Assembly: GCA_963720785.1 (NCBI GenBank)
Contig: CAVRGQ010000004.1
Coordinates: forward strand, 1,137,289 to 1,201,288
Source: CAVRGQ01 sp963720785
Lineage (GTDB): Bacteria; Actinomycetota; Acidimicrobiia; IMCC26256; DASPTH01
Length of the DNA: 64,000 nt
Reading direction: 5' to 3'
A program made the translations under genes and the position numbers. Positions 1-9,249 of this stretch are shown here, in pieces. Numbering within the stretch: the first letter of the stretch is position 1; each line of letters opens with the position of its first letter. The notes under the pieces were generated by a model, which saw only the letters and a program-made list of their open reading frames with translations, did no database searches and was not told the origin of the DNA.

Positions 1-22
1 CGAGGGCTGAGCGTCCGCACCG

Positions 23-469
23 ATGACCACGACGGCCACGACGGCCGGTGTCGACTGCCTCTTCTGCGCGATCGTGGCGGGGGAGCAGCCGGCGCACGTC
101 GTGCTCGACACCCCGGCGGTGGTCGCGTTCCTCGACCACCGGCCGCTCTTCCCCGGTCACACGCTCGTGGTGCCGCGTGCCCACGTGGAGACGCTGACCG
201 ATCTCCCGCCCGAGGATCTCGGCGGGTACTTCACGTGCCTGCAGCAGGTGACCGCGGCGGTGGAGACGGCCATGGGCGCGGCCGGTTCGTTCGTGGCCAA
301 CAACAACGTCGTGAGTCAGTCGGTGCCGCATCTGCACTTCCACGTGGTGCCCCGCAACCGCAAGGACGGCCTGCGGGGGTTCTTCTGGCCCCGGCAGCGC
401 TACGAGGACGACGCCCACGCCGCCGCGGTCGCCGCCTCGATCGCCGTTGCGCTTGGCGATACCATGTAA
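23..469 (+). CDS. HIT family hydrolase
   Basis: This 148-residue protein belongs to the histidine-triad family, which hydrolyses nucleotide phosphoramidates or dinucleotide polyphosphates in the cytoplasm. The triad HLHFH sits at residues 103-107, followed by hydrophobic VVP, and the N-terminal CLFC (residues 12-15) is the half zinc site common in bacterial HIT proteins. The length is normal for the family. The first 22 bases of the window give no upstream context, so an earlier start cannot be excluded, but the alignment-like region begins near residue 9. The exact substrate cannot be told from sequence. Confidence 0.9.
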   Translation: MTTTATTAGVDCLFCAIVAGEQPAHVVLDTPAVVAFLDHRPLFPGHTLVVPRAHVETLTDLPPEDLGGYFTCLQQVTAAVETAMGAAGSFVANNNVVSQSVPHLHFHVVPRNRKDGLRGFFWPRQRYEDDAHAAAVAASIAVALGDTM

Positions 470-482
470 TACTGTAATCGCC

Positions 483-1044
483 ATGACGAAGACAGACCGA
501 GAAGCACACGAAGCCCGAGACGTGGACGCGCAGCTGGCCGCCTGGTTCGCCGGGCGCCTCCCCGACGGCTGGTTCAGCACTGTGCCCGAGGTGCGCCACG
601 ACCGCGACGAGATCCTCGTGATCGGGACGCTCCCGGCCACCGGCCACCGATGGGCTCGAGTCCGGCCTCGACCCCGCCGTGGTGACCACCGCGGAGGCCG
701 CCCGCATCCAGGGCTTCCGCGAGGACACGCGGGCGCTGCGGATGCGGGTCGCCGACGAGGCCGAGGCCCGGTTCGGGCGCAAGGTCGCATGGGGTGCCCG
801 CTGCGGCGACACTGAGGAGATCTTCACCGCGCTGAGCATCCCGGTGATGACCCGGCTGCACCTCACCGAGCGCCAGGTGCTCGACACGTTGGTCGACGCC
901 GGCGTGGCCCGCAGCCGCAGCCACGCGCTGGCGTGGTGCGTGAAGCTCGTCGCCGACCACGAGGGCGAGTGGATCACCGAGCTGCGCGAGGCGTTGGTGC
1001 ACGTGGAGAAGGTCCGCAGCAAGGACCCCACCCGTCGGAAGTAG
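483..1044 (+). CDS. Conserved protein of unknown function, frameshifted
   Basis: Two overlapping reading frames form one protein. The first runs from ATG 483 (MTKTDREAHEARD) to about base 645, and the second continues to the stop at 1044 (ending SKDPTRRK). The join gives roughly 187 residues. The C-terminal part contains a short helical stretch around ERQVLDTLVDAGVARSRSHA, followed by a Lys/Arg-rich tail. I do not recognise the family. The upstream gap to the HIT gene is only 13 bp and holds TAATAC-like bases, so a separate promoter is possible. The break near 645 is most simply an indel error, because both halves keep typical codon use. Confidence 0.6.
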
Positions 1045-1088
1045 CGCCGACGGCCGGCGGAATCGGGTCGGCGAAATCGTTTGGCGGC

Positions 1089-1112
1089 GAATCATTAGTG
1101 TGCTAATGATTC
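1089..1112. promoter_or_regulatory. MarR-type operator (perfect inverted repeat)
   Basis: Two perfect 10-bp arms, GAATCATTAG and CTAATGATTC, are separated by TGTG. The site is A/T-rich in a G/C-rich background and ends 7 bp before the start codon of the MarR gene. That is the layout of an autoregulatory operator that would block transcription of the regulator and the efflux genes behind it. A TANNNT hexamer (TAGTGT, 1096-1101) lies inside it. Confidence 0.75.
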
Positions 1113-1119
1113 TGTCGAC

Positions 1120-1627
1120 ATGACGACCACCACCCTCGGCCGCCACCTCTTCCTCGCGCACCGCGCCGTCGCACGACGAGCTCGACGCGCGCCTCCGCGC
1201 CCACGGCGCGAGCGTGTGGACGTGGGTGTTGCTCCGCGAAGCGGCGAACGCCACCTGCCACCCACACGGCGACCACGCCGTCGGCGCGAGTCAGCGCGAG
1301 CTCGCCGAGCTGATGCGCATCGAGCCGCCCACCCTCGTGCGTCATCTCGACAAGCTCGCGGAGGAGGGCCTCGTCGAGCGTCGTCGCGACGAGCACGACC
1401 GGCGCGTCACGCGCGTCGTCGTCACCGCGGCCGGCCGGCGCCGGCTCGCCAAGCTCCACGACGTCGTGCAGCAGCTCGACACCGAGCTGCGCTCGGTGCT
1501 CACCACGCGCGAGGTCGAGGTGCTCTCACGCGCCCTGCCGCGCCTCCGTTCCTATTTCACCGAGCCCACTACGCCCCGCAAGCCCACTACGCCCCGCAAG
1601 GAGGTGCCGAGTGCCCGCGCGATCTGA
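1120..1627 (+). CDS. MarR family transcriptional regulator, frameshifted
   Basis: A winged-helix regulator of about 169 residues. The N-terminus (MTTTTLGRHLFLAHRAV) is read from ATG 1120. Near base 1170 the frame changes, and the rest follows with HDELDARLRAHGASVWTWVLL. The helix-turn-helix is visible as SQRELAELMRIEPPTLVRHLDKL, followed by the wing VERRRDEHDRRVTRV. The C-terminus carries a duplicated PTTPRK caused by an 18-bp tandem repeat. It overlaps the ABC ATPase gene by 17 bp, so the three genes form an operon under the 1089-1112 operator. The inferred role is repression of the efflux pump, relieved by a small ligand. Confidence 0.8.
1564..1600 (+). repeat. 18-bp tandem repeat, two copies
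   Basis: The unit GCCCACTACGCCCCGCAA occurs twice back to back at the 3' end of the MarR gene and encodes the repeated PTTPRK. The last bases of the second copy supply the start of the AAGGAGG ribosome-binding site (1598-1604) of the next gene. Confidence 0.9.
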
Positions 1628-2570
1628 CACGGTCGTCATGCGCACCGAAGCGCTCACCAAGGTCTACAACGGCGAGGTCACCGCCGTCGACGGCCTCACG
1701 CTCGACGTGCTCGAAGGCGAGATCTTCGGCCTGCTCGGCCCCAACGGCGCCGGGAAGACCACGACCGCCGGCATGCTCACCACCCGGGTCGTGCCCACGA
1801 GCGGCAAGGCCTACGTGGGCGGCATCGACGTCGTCGAGCACTCGACCGCGGCGAAGCAGGTGATCGGCGTGGTGCCGCAGAGCAACACCCTCGACCGCTC
1901 GCTCAGCGTGTGGGAGAACCTCTACTTCCACGGCCGCTTCTTCGGGATGTCGGCGAAGACCGCGAAGGCCGAGGCCACCCGCCTGCTCGCACAGTTCCGG
2001 CTCAGCGAACGGACGAACGCGCCGGTCGCTGCACTCTCCGGCGGCATGGCCCAGCGGCTCATGGTCGCCCGGGCGATCATGCACCGACCGGCCACGCTGT
2101 TCCTCGACGAGCCCACCGCCGGCCTCGACCCGCAGAGTCGCCTCGCGCTGTGGGAGATCCTCGGTGAGCTGCACGCCGAGGGCCAGACCATCCTCCTCAC
2201 CACGCACTACATGGAGGAGGCCGACGAGCTCTGCGACCGCCTGGCGATCATCGACCACGGCCACCTGCTCGCACTGGGTACGCCCGAGGAGCTGAAGAAG
2301 GCGACCGGCGCCGACACCATCGTCACCGTGATCGCGAGCGGCGACCTCGACGCGCTCGGGGAGATCTTCCGGCAGGAGGTGCCCGGGCTCGAAGCGGTGA
2401 CGCAGTTCGAATCGCACCTCATCCTCGCCACCAAGGCGCAGCAGGGCCTGTTGCCCACGGTGTTCGGCATCGCCGACGCCCACGGTTTCGACGTGTCCGA
2501 CGTGTCGGTGTCGGAGCCGTCGCTCGAGACCGTCTTCATCAACCTCACCGGGAAGGACCTGCGCGAATGA
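1611..2570 (+). CDS. ABC transporter ATP-binding protein (DrrA-like)
   Basis: The 319-residue ATPase has Walker A GPNGAGKT (43-50), signature LSGGM (142-146) and Walker B LFLDE (163-167). A C-terminal extension of about 80 residues is typical of the daunorubicin-resistance DrrA / ABC-2 drug-export class. A strong AAGGAGG with 6-nt spacing supports the GTG start at 1611. The stop overlaps the permease start by 4 bp (ATGA). With the permease it should form a homodimeric exporter of a hydrophobic compound, controlled by the upstream MarR protein. The substrate is unknown. Confidence 0.92.
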   Translation: MPARSDTVVMRTEALTKVYNGEVTAVDGLTLDVLEGEIFGLLGPNGAGKTTTAGMLTTRVVPTSGKAYVGGIDVVEHSTAAKQVIGVVPQSNTLDRSLSVWENLYFHGRFFGMSAKTAKAEATRLLAQFRLSERTNAPVAALSGGMAQRLMVARAIMHRPATLFLDEPTAGLDPQSRLALWEILGELHAEGQTILLTTHYMEEADELCDRLAIIDHGHLLALGTPEELKKATGADTIVTVIASGDLDALGEIFRQEVPGLEAVTQFESHLILATKAQQGLLPTVFGIADAHGFDVSDVSVSEPSLETVFINLTGKDLRE

Positions 2571-3427
2571 CCACCGTTCCCGTGTCCACGCCGCCGACGA
2601 TGGCGTCGGCCGGCTCGCTCGTACCGTCGCGCAAGCCCGCGGCCGCGGCCCGCGTCGCGTTCCTGTCGTTGCTCCTGCGCGACCTCGTCGTGCTGCGCAA
2701 GACGCTGAAGGAGTTCATCCCCCGCACGCTGCTGCAACCGCTGCTGCTCGTCTTCGTGTTCACCTATGTATTCCCGAAGATCGGCCAGGGCGTCGGCGGC
2801 ACCGCGAACGCCGCTGACTTCTCCACCGTGCTCGTGGCCGGCGTCGTCGGTCTCGCGATCATGTTCCAGGGCATCCAGTCGGTCGCCCTGCCGATGGTGC
2901 AGGAGTTCGGCTACACGCGTGAGATCGAGGACCGCGTGCTCGCACCGATGCCTACCTCGATGGTCGCGATCGAGAAGGCGATCTGGGGTGCGTTGTGCAG
3001 CCTGCTCTCCGCGCTGCTGGTGTTCCCGATCGCGGCGATCGTGCCGGCCACCCCAGTGAACCTGGACGTCAACTGGCCGGTGCTGCTCACCCTGATCCCG
3101 CTCACCTGCTACATGTGCGGCGCCCTCGGCCTCACCTTCGGGACCCGGTTCGACCCCCGGACGGTGCCGCTGCTGTTCGGCATCGTGGTGATCCCGATCA
3201 CGTTCCTGGGGTGCGTGTACTACTCGTGGTCGTCGCTGGAGCCCATCCGCTGGCTGCAGGTGCTGGTGCTGTTCAACCCGCTCGTCTACATGTGCGAGGG
3301 CTTCCGCGCCGCCCTGACCACCACGCCGCACATGAGCCTCTGGGCGATCTACGGCGCCCTCATCGCCTTCTCGGTGCTGTTCACCTGGCTGGGGGTCAAG
3401 GGGTTCCGGCAGCGGGTGCTCAGCTGA
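2567..3427 (+). CDS. ABC-2 type transporter permease (DrrB-like)
   Basis: The 286-residue integral membrane protein has about six hydrophobic segments, starting near residue 55 (LLQPLLLVFVFTYVF). It carries the EFGYTREIEDRVLAPMP region that DrrB-type permeases use to contact the ATPase. The start overlaps the ATPase stop, so the two are translationally coupled. It is the membrane half of the exporter. Confidence 0.9.
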   Translation: MTTVPVSTPPTMASAGSLVPSRKPAAAARVAFLSLLLRDLVVLRKTLKEFIPRTLLQPLLLVFVFTYVFPKIGQGVGGTANAADFSTVLVAGVVGLAIMFQGIQSVALPMVQEFGYTREIEDRVLAPMPTSMVAIEKAIWGALCSLLSALLVFPIAAIVPATPVNLDVNWPVLLTLIPLTCYMCGALGLTFGTRFDPRTVPLLFGIVVIPITFLGCVYYSWSSLEPIRWLQVLVLFNPLVYMCEGFRAALTTTPHMSLWAIYGALIAFSVLFTWLGVKGFRQRVLS

Positions 3428-3480
3428 CAAGCGTTTGGTCGTTGGTCACACCGGTTCGGTTACCGACGGGTGAACCCGGG

Positions 3481-3486
3481 TAATCT
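3481..3486 (+). promoter_or_regulatory. Putative -10 hexamer, leaderless start
   Basis: TAATCT lies 9 nt before the ATG at 3496. There is no Shine-Dalgarno sequence between them, so transcription would begin at or next to the start codon. Confidence 0.45.
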
Positions 3487-3495
3487 CCCCCGTCT

Positions 3496-4359
3496 ATGTC
3501 ATCGCCGGCCGAGGTGATCTTCTGGGGCGTCCGCGGGTCAACGCCCTGCGACGGGCACCAATTCAGCCGCTACGGCGGGAACACCTCCTGCGTGGAGTTC
3601 AAGGTCGAGGGTCACGACCCGGTCGTGTTCGATCTCGGCACCGGCCTGCGCAACTACGGGGAGCACCTCGAAGCCGAGGGCAAGGCCGAGGGCTACCGGT
3701 CCACCGTGCTGCTGAGCCACCTGCACTGGGACCACATCCAGGGCCTGCCCTTCTTCCAGCCGCTCGCGGCGGGCGGGGGCACGGTGCAGGTCGTCGGCCC
3801 GCACCAGGAGGGCGGCACGCTCGCCGAGGTGTTCCGCGGCGTCATGAGCCCGCCGTACTTCCCGATCACCCCGGAGCAGCTGCGCGGCGACGTCGCCTTC
3901 GACTCCGTCGGGCGTGAGGACTTCGCGTTCGACGGGGCCAAGGTGCGGTCGCGCTGGGTGCGCCACACCGACCCCACGCTCGGCTTCCGGGTCGAGATCG
4001 AGGGCAAGTCGGTCGCGTACCTCTCCGACCACGGCCCGGGCACCGTCCCCGACGACGCCGACGACTACGTCCCCGACGACGTGCTCGAGCTGGTCGACGG
4101 CGTCGACCTGCTCATCCACGACGCGCAGCACACCGGTGACGAGTACGACATGAAGCGCTCGTGGGGGCACTGCACCGTCGAATACGCAATCCACGTCGGG
4201 CGCCTCGGCGGGGCCAAGGAGCTGGCGCTGTTCCACCACTGCCCGACGCACGGCGACGACCGCATGGACGCCATCCTGCGCGACGCCCGTGACCTCGTCG
4301 CTCGGATCGGCGGCCCCGAGGTGTTCGCCGCGCACGACTGTATGCGGCACACTCTCTAG
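3496..4359 (+). CDS. MBL-fold metallo-hydrolase
   Basis: The 287-residue protein opens with FWGVRGSTP and YGGNTSCVE, the hallmark of the phosphodiesterase / RNase Z-like branch of the metallo-beta-lactamase fold. The zinc motif HLHWDH is at residues 75-80, and later metal ligands are seen in SDHGPG, HDAQHT and HHCPTHGD. It is likely a soluble phosphodiesterase, but the substrate cannot be assigned. It appears to have its own leaderless promoter. Confidence 0.85.
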   Translation: MSSPAEVIFWGVRGSTPCDGHQFSRYGGNTSCVEFKVEGHDPVVFDLGTGLRNYGEHLEAEGKAEGYRSTVLLSHLHWDHIQGLPFFQPLAAGGGTVQVVGPHQEGGTLAEVFRGVMSPPYFPITPEQLRGDVAFDSVGREDFAFDGAKVRSRWVRHTDPTLGFRVEIEGKSVAYLSDHGPGTVPDDADDYVPDDVLELVDGVDLLIHDAQHTGDEYDMKRSWGHCTVEYAIHVGRLGGAKELALFHHCPTHGDDRMDAILRDARDLVARIGGPEVFAAHDCMRHTL

Positions 4360-4411
4360 GCCCCTTGTCGCAGGCCCCCTGCCTCCGGCGCCCCATCTCA
4401 GGAGCCCCAGC

Positions 4412-4906
4412 GTGACCGACGAAGTGATCGTGCCCGACGACAAGCGCTTCCGCGACGTGCTCGGGCACTTCGCCACCGGCGTGACGATCATCACCGCGGT
4501 CGACGACGGTGAGCCCGTCGGCCTCGCGGCCAACTCGTTCACCTCGCTCTCGCTCGACCCGCCGCTCGTGCTGTTCTGCGTGGCGAATTCCTCGAGCACG
4601 TGGCCGCGCATCGAGGCGGCCGGCACCTTCGCCATCAACATCCTCGGCGAGGCCCACGAGGACCTCTCGAACCTGTTCGCCAAGAAGGGCGCCGACCGCT
4701 TCTCCGCCACGCCGTGGCACACGGGCGTGTCGGGTGCGCCGGTGCTCGACGAGGCCATCGCCTACCTCGACTGCCGCTTCGAGGCGGAGTACCCCGGTGG
4801 CGACCACAAGATCGTCGTCGGCCGCGTGCTCGACCTCGACCTGCGCGAGGGCGCCCGGCCGCTGCTCTTCTTCCGGGGCAAGTACTCCCGCATGGGCGAC
4901 CTCTAG
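4412..4906 (+). CDS. Flavin reductase family protein
   Basis: The 165-residue protein has the split-barrel flavin reductase fold: FRDVLGHFATGVTIIT at the N-terminus and NSFTSLSLDPPLVLFCV, which contacts FMN/FAD. Such proteins supply reduced flavin to two-component monooxygenases, using NAD(P)H. The GTG start at 4412 has AGGAG seven bases upstream. No monooxygenase partner lies next to it, so its partner is not known. Confidence 0.88.
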   Translation: MTDEVIVPDDKRFRDVLGHFATGVTIITAVDDGEPVGLAANSFTSLSLDPPLVLFCVANSSSTWPRIEAAGTFAINILGEAHEDLSNLFAKKGADRFSATPWHTGVSGAPVLDEAIAYLDCRFEAEYPGGDHKIVVGRVLDLDLREGARPLLFFRGKYSRMGDL

Positions 4907-4932
4907 CCCGACCGCGCCGAGGAACCGGCCAG

Positions 4933-5424
4933 ATGACCGCCACCGACGTCGCGATCGCGGCGCGGGTCGTCGTGGCGCTGGTGCTGCTCGTATCGGGCGC
5001 GGGGAAGCTCGTCGCCCTGCCGCGCAACACCGCTCGCTTCCGCGCCGATCTCGGCCGCTACGCGTGGATCGCCTTCGCCATCGCGATCGCGCTGCCGATC
5101 GCGGAACTGGTGTTGGCCGCGGCGCTGCTGTTCGTCGACTCGGTGTGGCCCACCTACGTCGCGGTGGCCGCCTTCGTGGCGTTCACCGTGATCATGGTGC
5201 GCAAGGTCGTGCGCGACGACCAGCGGCCGTGCAACTGCTTCGGCGCGGCGTCGTCGAAGCGGCGGGTGTCCACGCTGTCGATCGTGCGCAACGGCTGGTT
5301 CCTCGTGCTCGCGGTGCTCGCCACCGGTGCGAGCTCGGTGCACGAGCCGACGGCCACCGTCGAGACGGTCGTGCTCGGTGTGGTGTTCGCCGGCATCTCC
5401 GCCGCGCTGGTGGTGAAGACGTGA
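4933..5424 (+). CDS. MauE/DoxX-like membrane protein
   Basis: The 164-residue protein has four predicted membrane helices. The cysteine pair in RPCNCFGA, after the second helix pair, matches the MauE branch of redox membrane proteins related to DsbB/VKOR-like folds. MauE proteins help thiol-disulfide maturation of periplasmic enzymes. It overlaps the next small gene by 4 bp (GTGA). Confidence 0.8.
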   Translation: MTATDVAIAARVVVALVLLVSGAGKLVALPRNTARFRADLGRYAWIAFAIAIALPIAELVLAAALLFVDSVWPTYVAVAAFVAFTVIMVRKVVRDDQRPCNCFGAASSKRRVSTLSIVRNGWFLVLAVLATGASSVHEPTATVETVVLGVVFAGISAALVVKT

Positions 5425-5624
5425 GCGCAGCCGCAGATGACGGGGCGCGCGACAAGGTCGTAGTGCTCACCGGGCGTGAGTCGGAGGCCGCGGCGCTCGG
5501 CGTCACGGCCCGCGCGCTCGAGGACGCCGGGCACCGCACCGTGGTGTTCGTCGGCGACGTCACCACCGGCCCCGGCCGCGCCGCCCTCCAGGAACTCCTC
5601 GCCGAACTCTTCCCCGACCCCTGA
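5421..5624 (+). CDS. Small protein of unknown function
   Basis: A 67-residue ORF starts at GTG 5421, overlapping the stop of the MauE-like gene, which suggests translational coupling. The sequence (KVVVLTGRESEAAALG, then TVVFVGDVTTGPG) looks like one beta-alpha-beta unit but matches no family I know. The 52-bp palindromic element begins two bases after its stop codon. Confidence 0.55.
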   Translation: MSAAADDGARDKVVVLTGRESEAAALGVTARALEDAGHRTVVFVGDVTTGPGRAALQELLAELFPDP

Positions 5625-5625
5625 T

Positions 5626-5677
5626 CGTTTTGGCGTCAGCAGATGTCGCCCTGGCGACGCGTGGTGACGCCAAAACG
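5626..5677. repeat. 52-bp palindromic element, copy 1
   Basis: The ends are perfect 12-bp inverted repeats, CGTTTTGGCGTC and GACGCCAAAACG, around a 28-bp core that contains its own GTCGCC/GGCGAC stem. An inverted copy with two mismatches lies at 10623-10674. This copy sits between two convergent genes and could act as a bidirectional terminator, or be a short mobile palindrome. Confidence 0.9.
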
Positions 5678-5691
5678 GGAGGGCCGGACGG

Positions 5692-6504
5692 TCAGACGAG
5701 TTCGACGGCGGGGTCGAGGCGGTGGGCGAAGCGGCGGAGGCTGCGCATCAGCACCAGGCCGGTCACGAGGATGATGACGGCGTTCGTGATCGCGGCGGCG
5801 GCATCCCACGGCAGTGACGTCGCCACGTAGAACTGCCAGTAGCGGTGCAACGTGGCGCCGAGGCTCAACCCGGGGTGCCAGTCGAGGGCGCCGCCCCGCT
5901 CGAACGGCCAGAACCACAGGTTGAGGATCGCGCCGTAGAGGAAGCCCCACACCCACCCGTATGCGGCGAGGACGAGGATCTCGAGGCGAGGGTCGAGCCG
6001 GGTCGTGACCCGGCCGAGCAGCCCGGCGCCCCCGCCCATCCAGCCGAGGGCCAGCATCTGGAACGGCAGCCACGGGCCGATCCCGCCGGTGACGATCGCC
6101 GACACCGCCATCGCGCACATGCCGAGCAGCAGGCCGAAGCGGGGGCCGAACGCCGCGCCGGCGAGCACCACGAGGAAGAAGATGCCGCTGCCGCCGCCGG
6201 GGAGGTCGATCAGCCGCAGCAGCCCGGCACACGCGGCGAGCATGCCGAGCAACGCGACGGTGGCGCCGTTCATCGTGCCGCGCCGCAGCTCGAGCATCAC
6301 CGCGACGATCACCAGCGCGCCCACCAGCGCGGCCACGAGCGGCGCGTCGCCGTTGTGGGCCTGGTCGGTGAGCGCGGTGGCGGGCAACCAGAACGGGTAC
6401 AGGAACGCGGCCGCGCCCACGATCACCATGAGGGTGTAGACGATCGCGGGGCGCACGCGAGCGGCGCCGGTGGTGGGGGCGGCCTGCGCCGCGAGCGTGG
6501 TCAT
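5692..6504 (-). CDS. ECF transporter substrate-binding (S) component
   Basis: The 270-residue protein has about six membrane helices. Glycine-rich loops such as FFLVVLAGAAFGPRFGLLLG and GWMGGGAGLLG are typical of the S subunits of energy-coupling factor transporters. It is last in a T-A-S operon with 4-bp overlaps (ATGA with the ATPase). The neighbouring cobalamin riboswitch and transcobalamin-like proteins point to vitamin B12 or a corrinoid as substrate. That is an inference from context, not from specificity residues. Confidence 0.82.
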   Translation of the reverse strand: MTTLAAQAAPTTGAARVRPAIVYTLMVIVGAAAFLYPFWLPATALTDQAHNGDAPLVAALVGALVIVAVMLELRRGTMNGATVALLGMLAACAGLLRLIDLPGGGSGIFFLVVLAGAAFGPRFGLLLGMCAMAVSAIVTGGIGPWLPFQMLALGWMGGGAGLLGRVTTRLDPRLEILVLAAYGWVWGFLYGAILNLWFWPFERGGALDWHPGLSLGATLHRYWQFYVATSLPWDAAAAITNAVIILVTGLVLMRSLRRFAHRLDPAVELV

Positions 6505-8094
6505 CGGCGCGCCAGTTCCACGGCGACTTCCTCGACGGTGAGGAACGGCGGCAGCACGCGCAGTACCTGAGGTGCGAACAGCGAACCGGCCAACACGGTG
6601 CGCGCGTCACCGTCGGCGACGACCTCACCGTCGCCGAGCACGACCGCGTGGGTGGCGCAGCGCGCGGCGAGCTCGACGTCGTGGGTGGCGAGCACGACGC
6701 TGCCGCCGCCCTCCGCGTCCGCGCGCACCGCATGCTCGAGCGCCTCGCGTGAGGGGGCGTCCATGCCACGCGTGGGCTCGTCGAGCAGCAACACCGGTGC
6801 GCCGCCGACCGCGACCGCGGCGATGGCCACGCGTTGACGCTCGCCACCGCTGAGGCTGCGGGGATGACGTTCGGCGAGCGCTTCGAGATGCAGCGCGTGC
6901 AGCCAGTGCTCGACCGCGCCGTCGTCGCGACCTTCGCCGAGTCGTCCGAGCAGCTTGAGGGTCTCCTCGAGCTCGCGGCGCACCGTCGGCGCGAAGAGCA
7001 TGGTGTTGGGGTTCTGGGGTACGTACGCGGCGCGCACGTCGCGCTCGCGTGTGACCGTGCCCGTGGTGGGCGACTGCAGGCCGGCGAGCGTGCGCAGCAG
7101 TGTGCTCTTGCCCGAGCCGTTGCGGCCGAAGAGGGCGATGACGTCGCCGGCGCGCAGGTCGAGGTCGACGCCGTGCAGCGCGCGATGCCCGCCGACGGTG
7201 ACGCCGATGCCGCAGCGCGTGCAGCACTGCGTCGCCGGGCGTGGCCGCGGAGGCACCTGGTCCGTGATCGTCGGGCGCCGCGAGATCGAGCGGGGCGCGG
7301 AGCGCGTCGGTGCGGGCGTCGCGCACGGTCAGCGGGGGAGGGTCCCAACCGAGCAGCCGCCCGAGCCGGGTGACCGTGGGTGCGCCCGCGTAGGTGGCGA
7401 GCAGCTCCGCCGGCGACGCCGCCGTCCCGACCCGGCCCCCCTCGACCAGCACGGCGCGGTCGGCCAGGGGCGCGGCGCGCTCCAGCCGGTGCTCCGCGAG
7501 CAGGACGGTGGTGCCGAGGTCGGCGTTGAGCCGGGTGAGCGCGGCGAGCACGTCGTCGGCGCCCTGCGGGTCGAGCTGCGAGGTGGGCTCGTCGAGCACC
7601 AGGGCGGACGGCGCGGCGGCCAGGGCGCCGGCGATGGTGCACCGTTGCCGCTCGCCGCCGGAGAGGGTGGTGGGATCGCGGTCGCGCAGGTGGGCGATGC
7701 CCAGCGCGTCGAGCGTCTCCTCCACGCGACGGCGCATCGCCTCCTGCGAGTACCCGAGGTTCTCGAGTACGAACGCGAGGTCGCGCTCCACGTGGTCGAC
7801 GACGGTCTGCGCCTCGGGATCCTGCGCCACGAAGCCGACGACATCGGCGAGCTCGCGCGGGTGGTGCGACCGCGTGGAGCGACCGAACGCGACGACGTCG
7901 CCGCCGAAGCGCCCGCCGCTGGTGTGCGGCACCAGCCCGTTCGCGGTGCGCAGGAGCGTGCTCTTGCCCGATCCCGACGCACCGACCACGAGCATGACCT
8001 CGCCCGGTTCCACTTCGAGCGATACCTCGTCGAGCGCCCGTCGCCCCGCGTCGGGGTACTCGAACGCGACGCCACGGAACGAGAGCGCGCTCAC
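6501..8094 (-). CDS. ECF transporter ATPase with two ABC domains, frameshifted
   Basis: Domain 1 starts at GTG 8094 (Walker A GASGSGKS at 38-45, then LSGGERQR and LVLDEPTSQLD). Domain 2 follows near base 7190 with Walker A GRNGSGKST, LSGGERQR and LLLDEPTRGMD. The frame changes near 7195, between PGDAVLHAL and GIGVTVGGHRALHG. The likely native product is one fused protein of about 530 residues, as in many actinobacterial ECF systems. Two overlapping separate genes are the alternative. It powers the T and S components and overlaps both genes by 4 bp. Confidence 0.85.
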
Positions 8095-9245
8095 TTGCCT
8101 GGCCTTCCGCTCGCGCCGGCTGGCCGCCATGCTCGAGCACCGATCGGGAGGAGCAGTGGCAGCAACGCCAACGCGGGCGCGAGGTGCAGCGCCGGCCACG
8201 CGACCGGCGACGCCAACCACACGAGGCTGCTGTCGCCGATCACCGAGATCACCGCGAGCGCGACGGGGGCGAGGAGGGTGGCGCCCGCGCACAGCCAGTC
8301 GGCGGCGGTCATGCGGCGCGGGCGGTCGCGCGTGCGCTGGGTTCCCGACGACGCGAGCGTCACCGCGACACCGAGTCCGATCGCGCCACCGAGCCCGAGC
8401 ACGGTGGCCGCGAGATCGGCGTGCCCGACCAGCGCGACGAACGCGCCGCCCAAGGCGAGCAGCGACACGAGGCCGCACCATCCCGCGACGCGGTCGCGCG
8501 GGCCGGCACCCGCGCGCGCGAACCCGCGCGCGTCCATCGACTCCGACAACGTGACCGCGCGTTCGAGGCCCAGCTCGAGCACGGGCACGATCTGGCGCAG
8601 CAGTCGCCCGCGTCGCACCACGCGACCGCCGGTGCGCGCGCGGTCGGCGTCGCGCACGTCCTGGATCGCGCCGAGCGTCGACGGGACGAACGCGAGGGCG
8701 ACGACGACGACGAGACCGACCTCGTAGAACGCGCGCGGCGTGGACTGCACGAGCTCCGAGTGCGACACCACCGCGTTGAACGCGCCGAACACGGCCATCA
8801 CCCCCACGATGGCGAAGCCCTCGGCGAGCGAGTGCAGCACGATCGGCAGCGACACCGCACCGCCCACGGTGAACCCGCCCAACAAGCGGGGGAGACCGAA
8901 ATGGGGAGTGGTGAACAGGATGTCGGTGTTCGCGTGGGTGGTCGCGACCGTGAGCAGGGTGCGGACCAGTGCGAAGAACACGCCGATCCCCACGAGGATC
9001 GGGAAGGCCCGCGCGTAGGGGCCGGGCCGCGAGTGGATCGACACCGCGAGGGCGGCCACGCCGATGACCAGCGCCACGTACACGGGGCTCGGCGCCAGCT
9101 CGACACATGCGGCGGCGGCGATCGCCCACACGAGCCACGTGCCCGCGTGCCAGGTCGCCGCCGCGCCGCGTTCGGGTCGGCGGCTCCCCGGGTGGGGGGT
9201 CGGGGCGGGCGACGTGGGCGCCGCGGTTTGCGTGGTGCTCGTCAC
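8091..9245 (-). CDS. ECF transporter transmembrane (T) component
   Basis: The 384-residue protein has a long N-terminal region, several membrane helices and the EcfT coupling region (LGAIQDVRDADRARTG, then SESMDARGFAR), which contacts both ATPase domains. The GTG start at 9245 is preceded on the minus strand by an AGGAAG-like site. Longer in-frame starts exist but would run through the riboswitch region. It is the first gene of the ECF operon, divergent from the riboswitch-controlled gene. Confidence 0.88.
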   Translation of the reverse strand: MTSTTQTAAPTSPAPTPHPGSRRPERGAAATWHAGTWLVWAIAAAACVELAPSPVYVALVIGVAALAVSIHSRPGPYARAFPILVGIGVFFALVRTLLTVATTHANTDILFTTPHFGLPRLLGGFTVGGAVSLPIVLHSLAEGFAIVGVMAVFGAFNAVVSHSELVQSTPRAFYEVGLVVVVALAFVPSTLGAIQDVRDADRARTGGRVVRRGRLLRQIVPVLELGLERAVTLSESMDARGFARAGAGPRDRVAGWCGLVSLLALGGAFVALVGHADLAATVLGLGGAIGLGVAVTLASSGTQRTRDRPRRMTAADWLCAGATLLAPVALAVISVIGDSSLVWLASPVAWPALHLAPALALLPLLLPIGARAWRPAGASGRPGK

Positions 9246-9249
9246 GTCC

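Noticed and set aside
5636..8140. An 834-codon minus-strand frame across the ECF genes
   Set aside because: Its composition is Arg/Ala-rich and it lies on top of clear ATPase and S-component frames.
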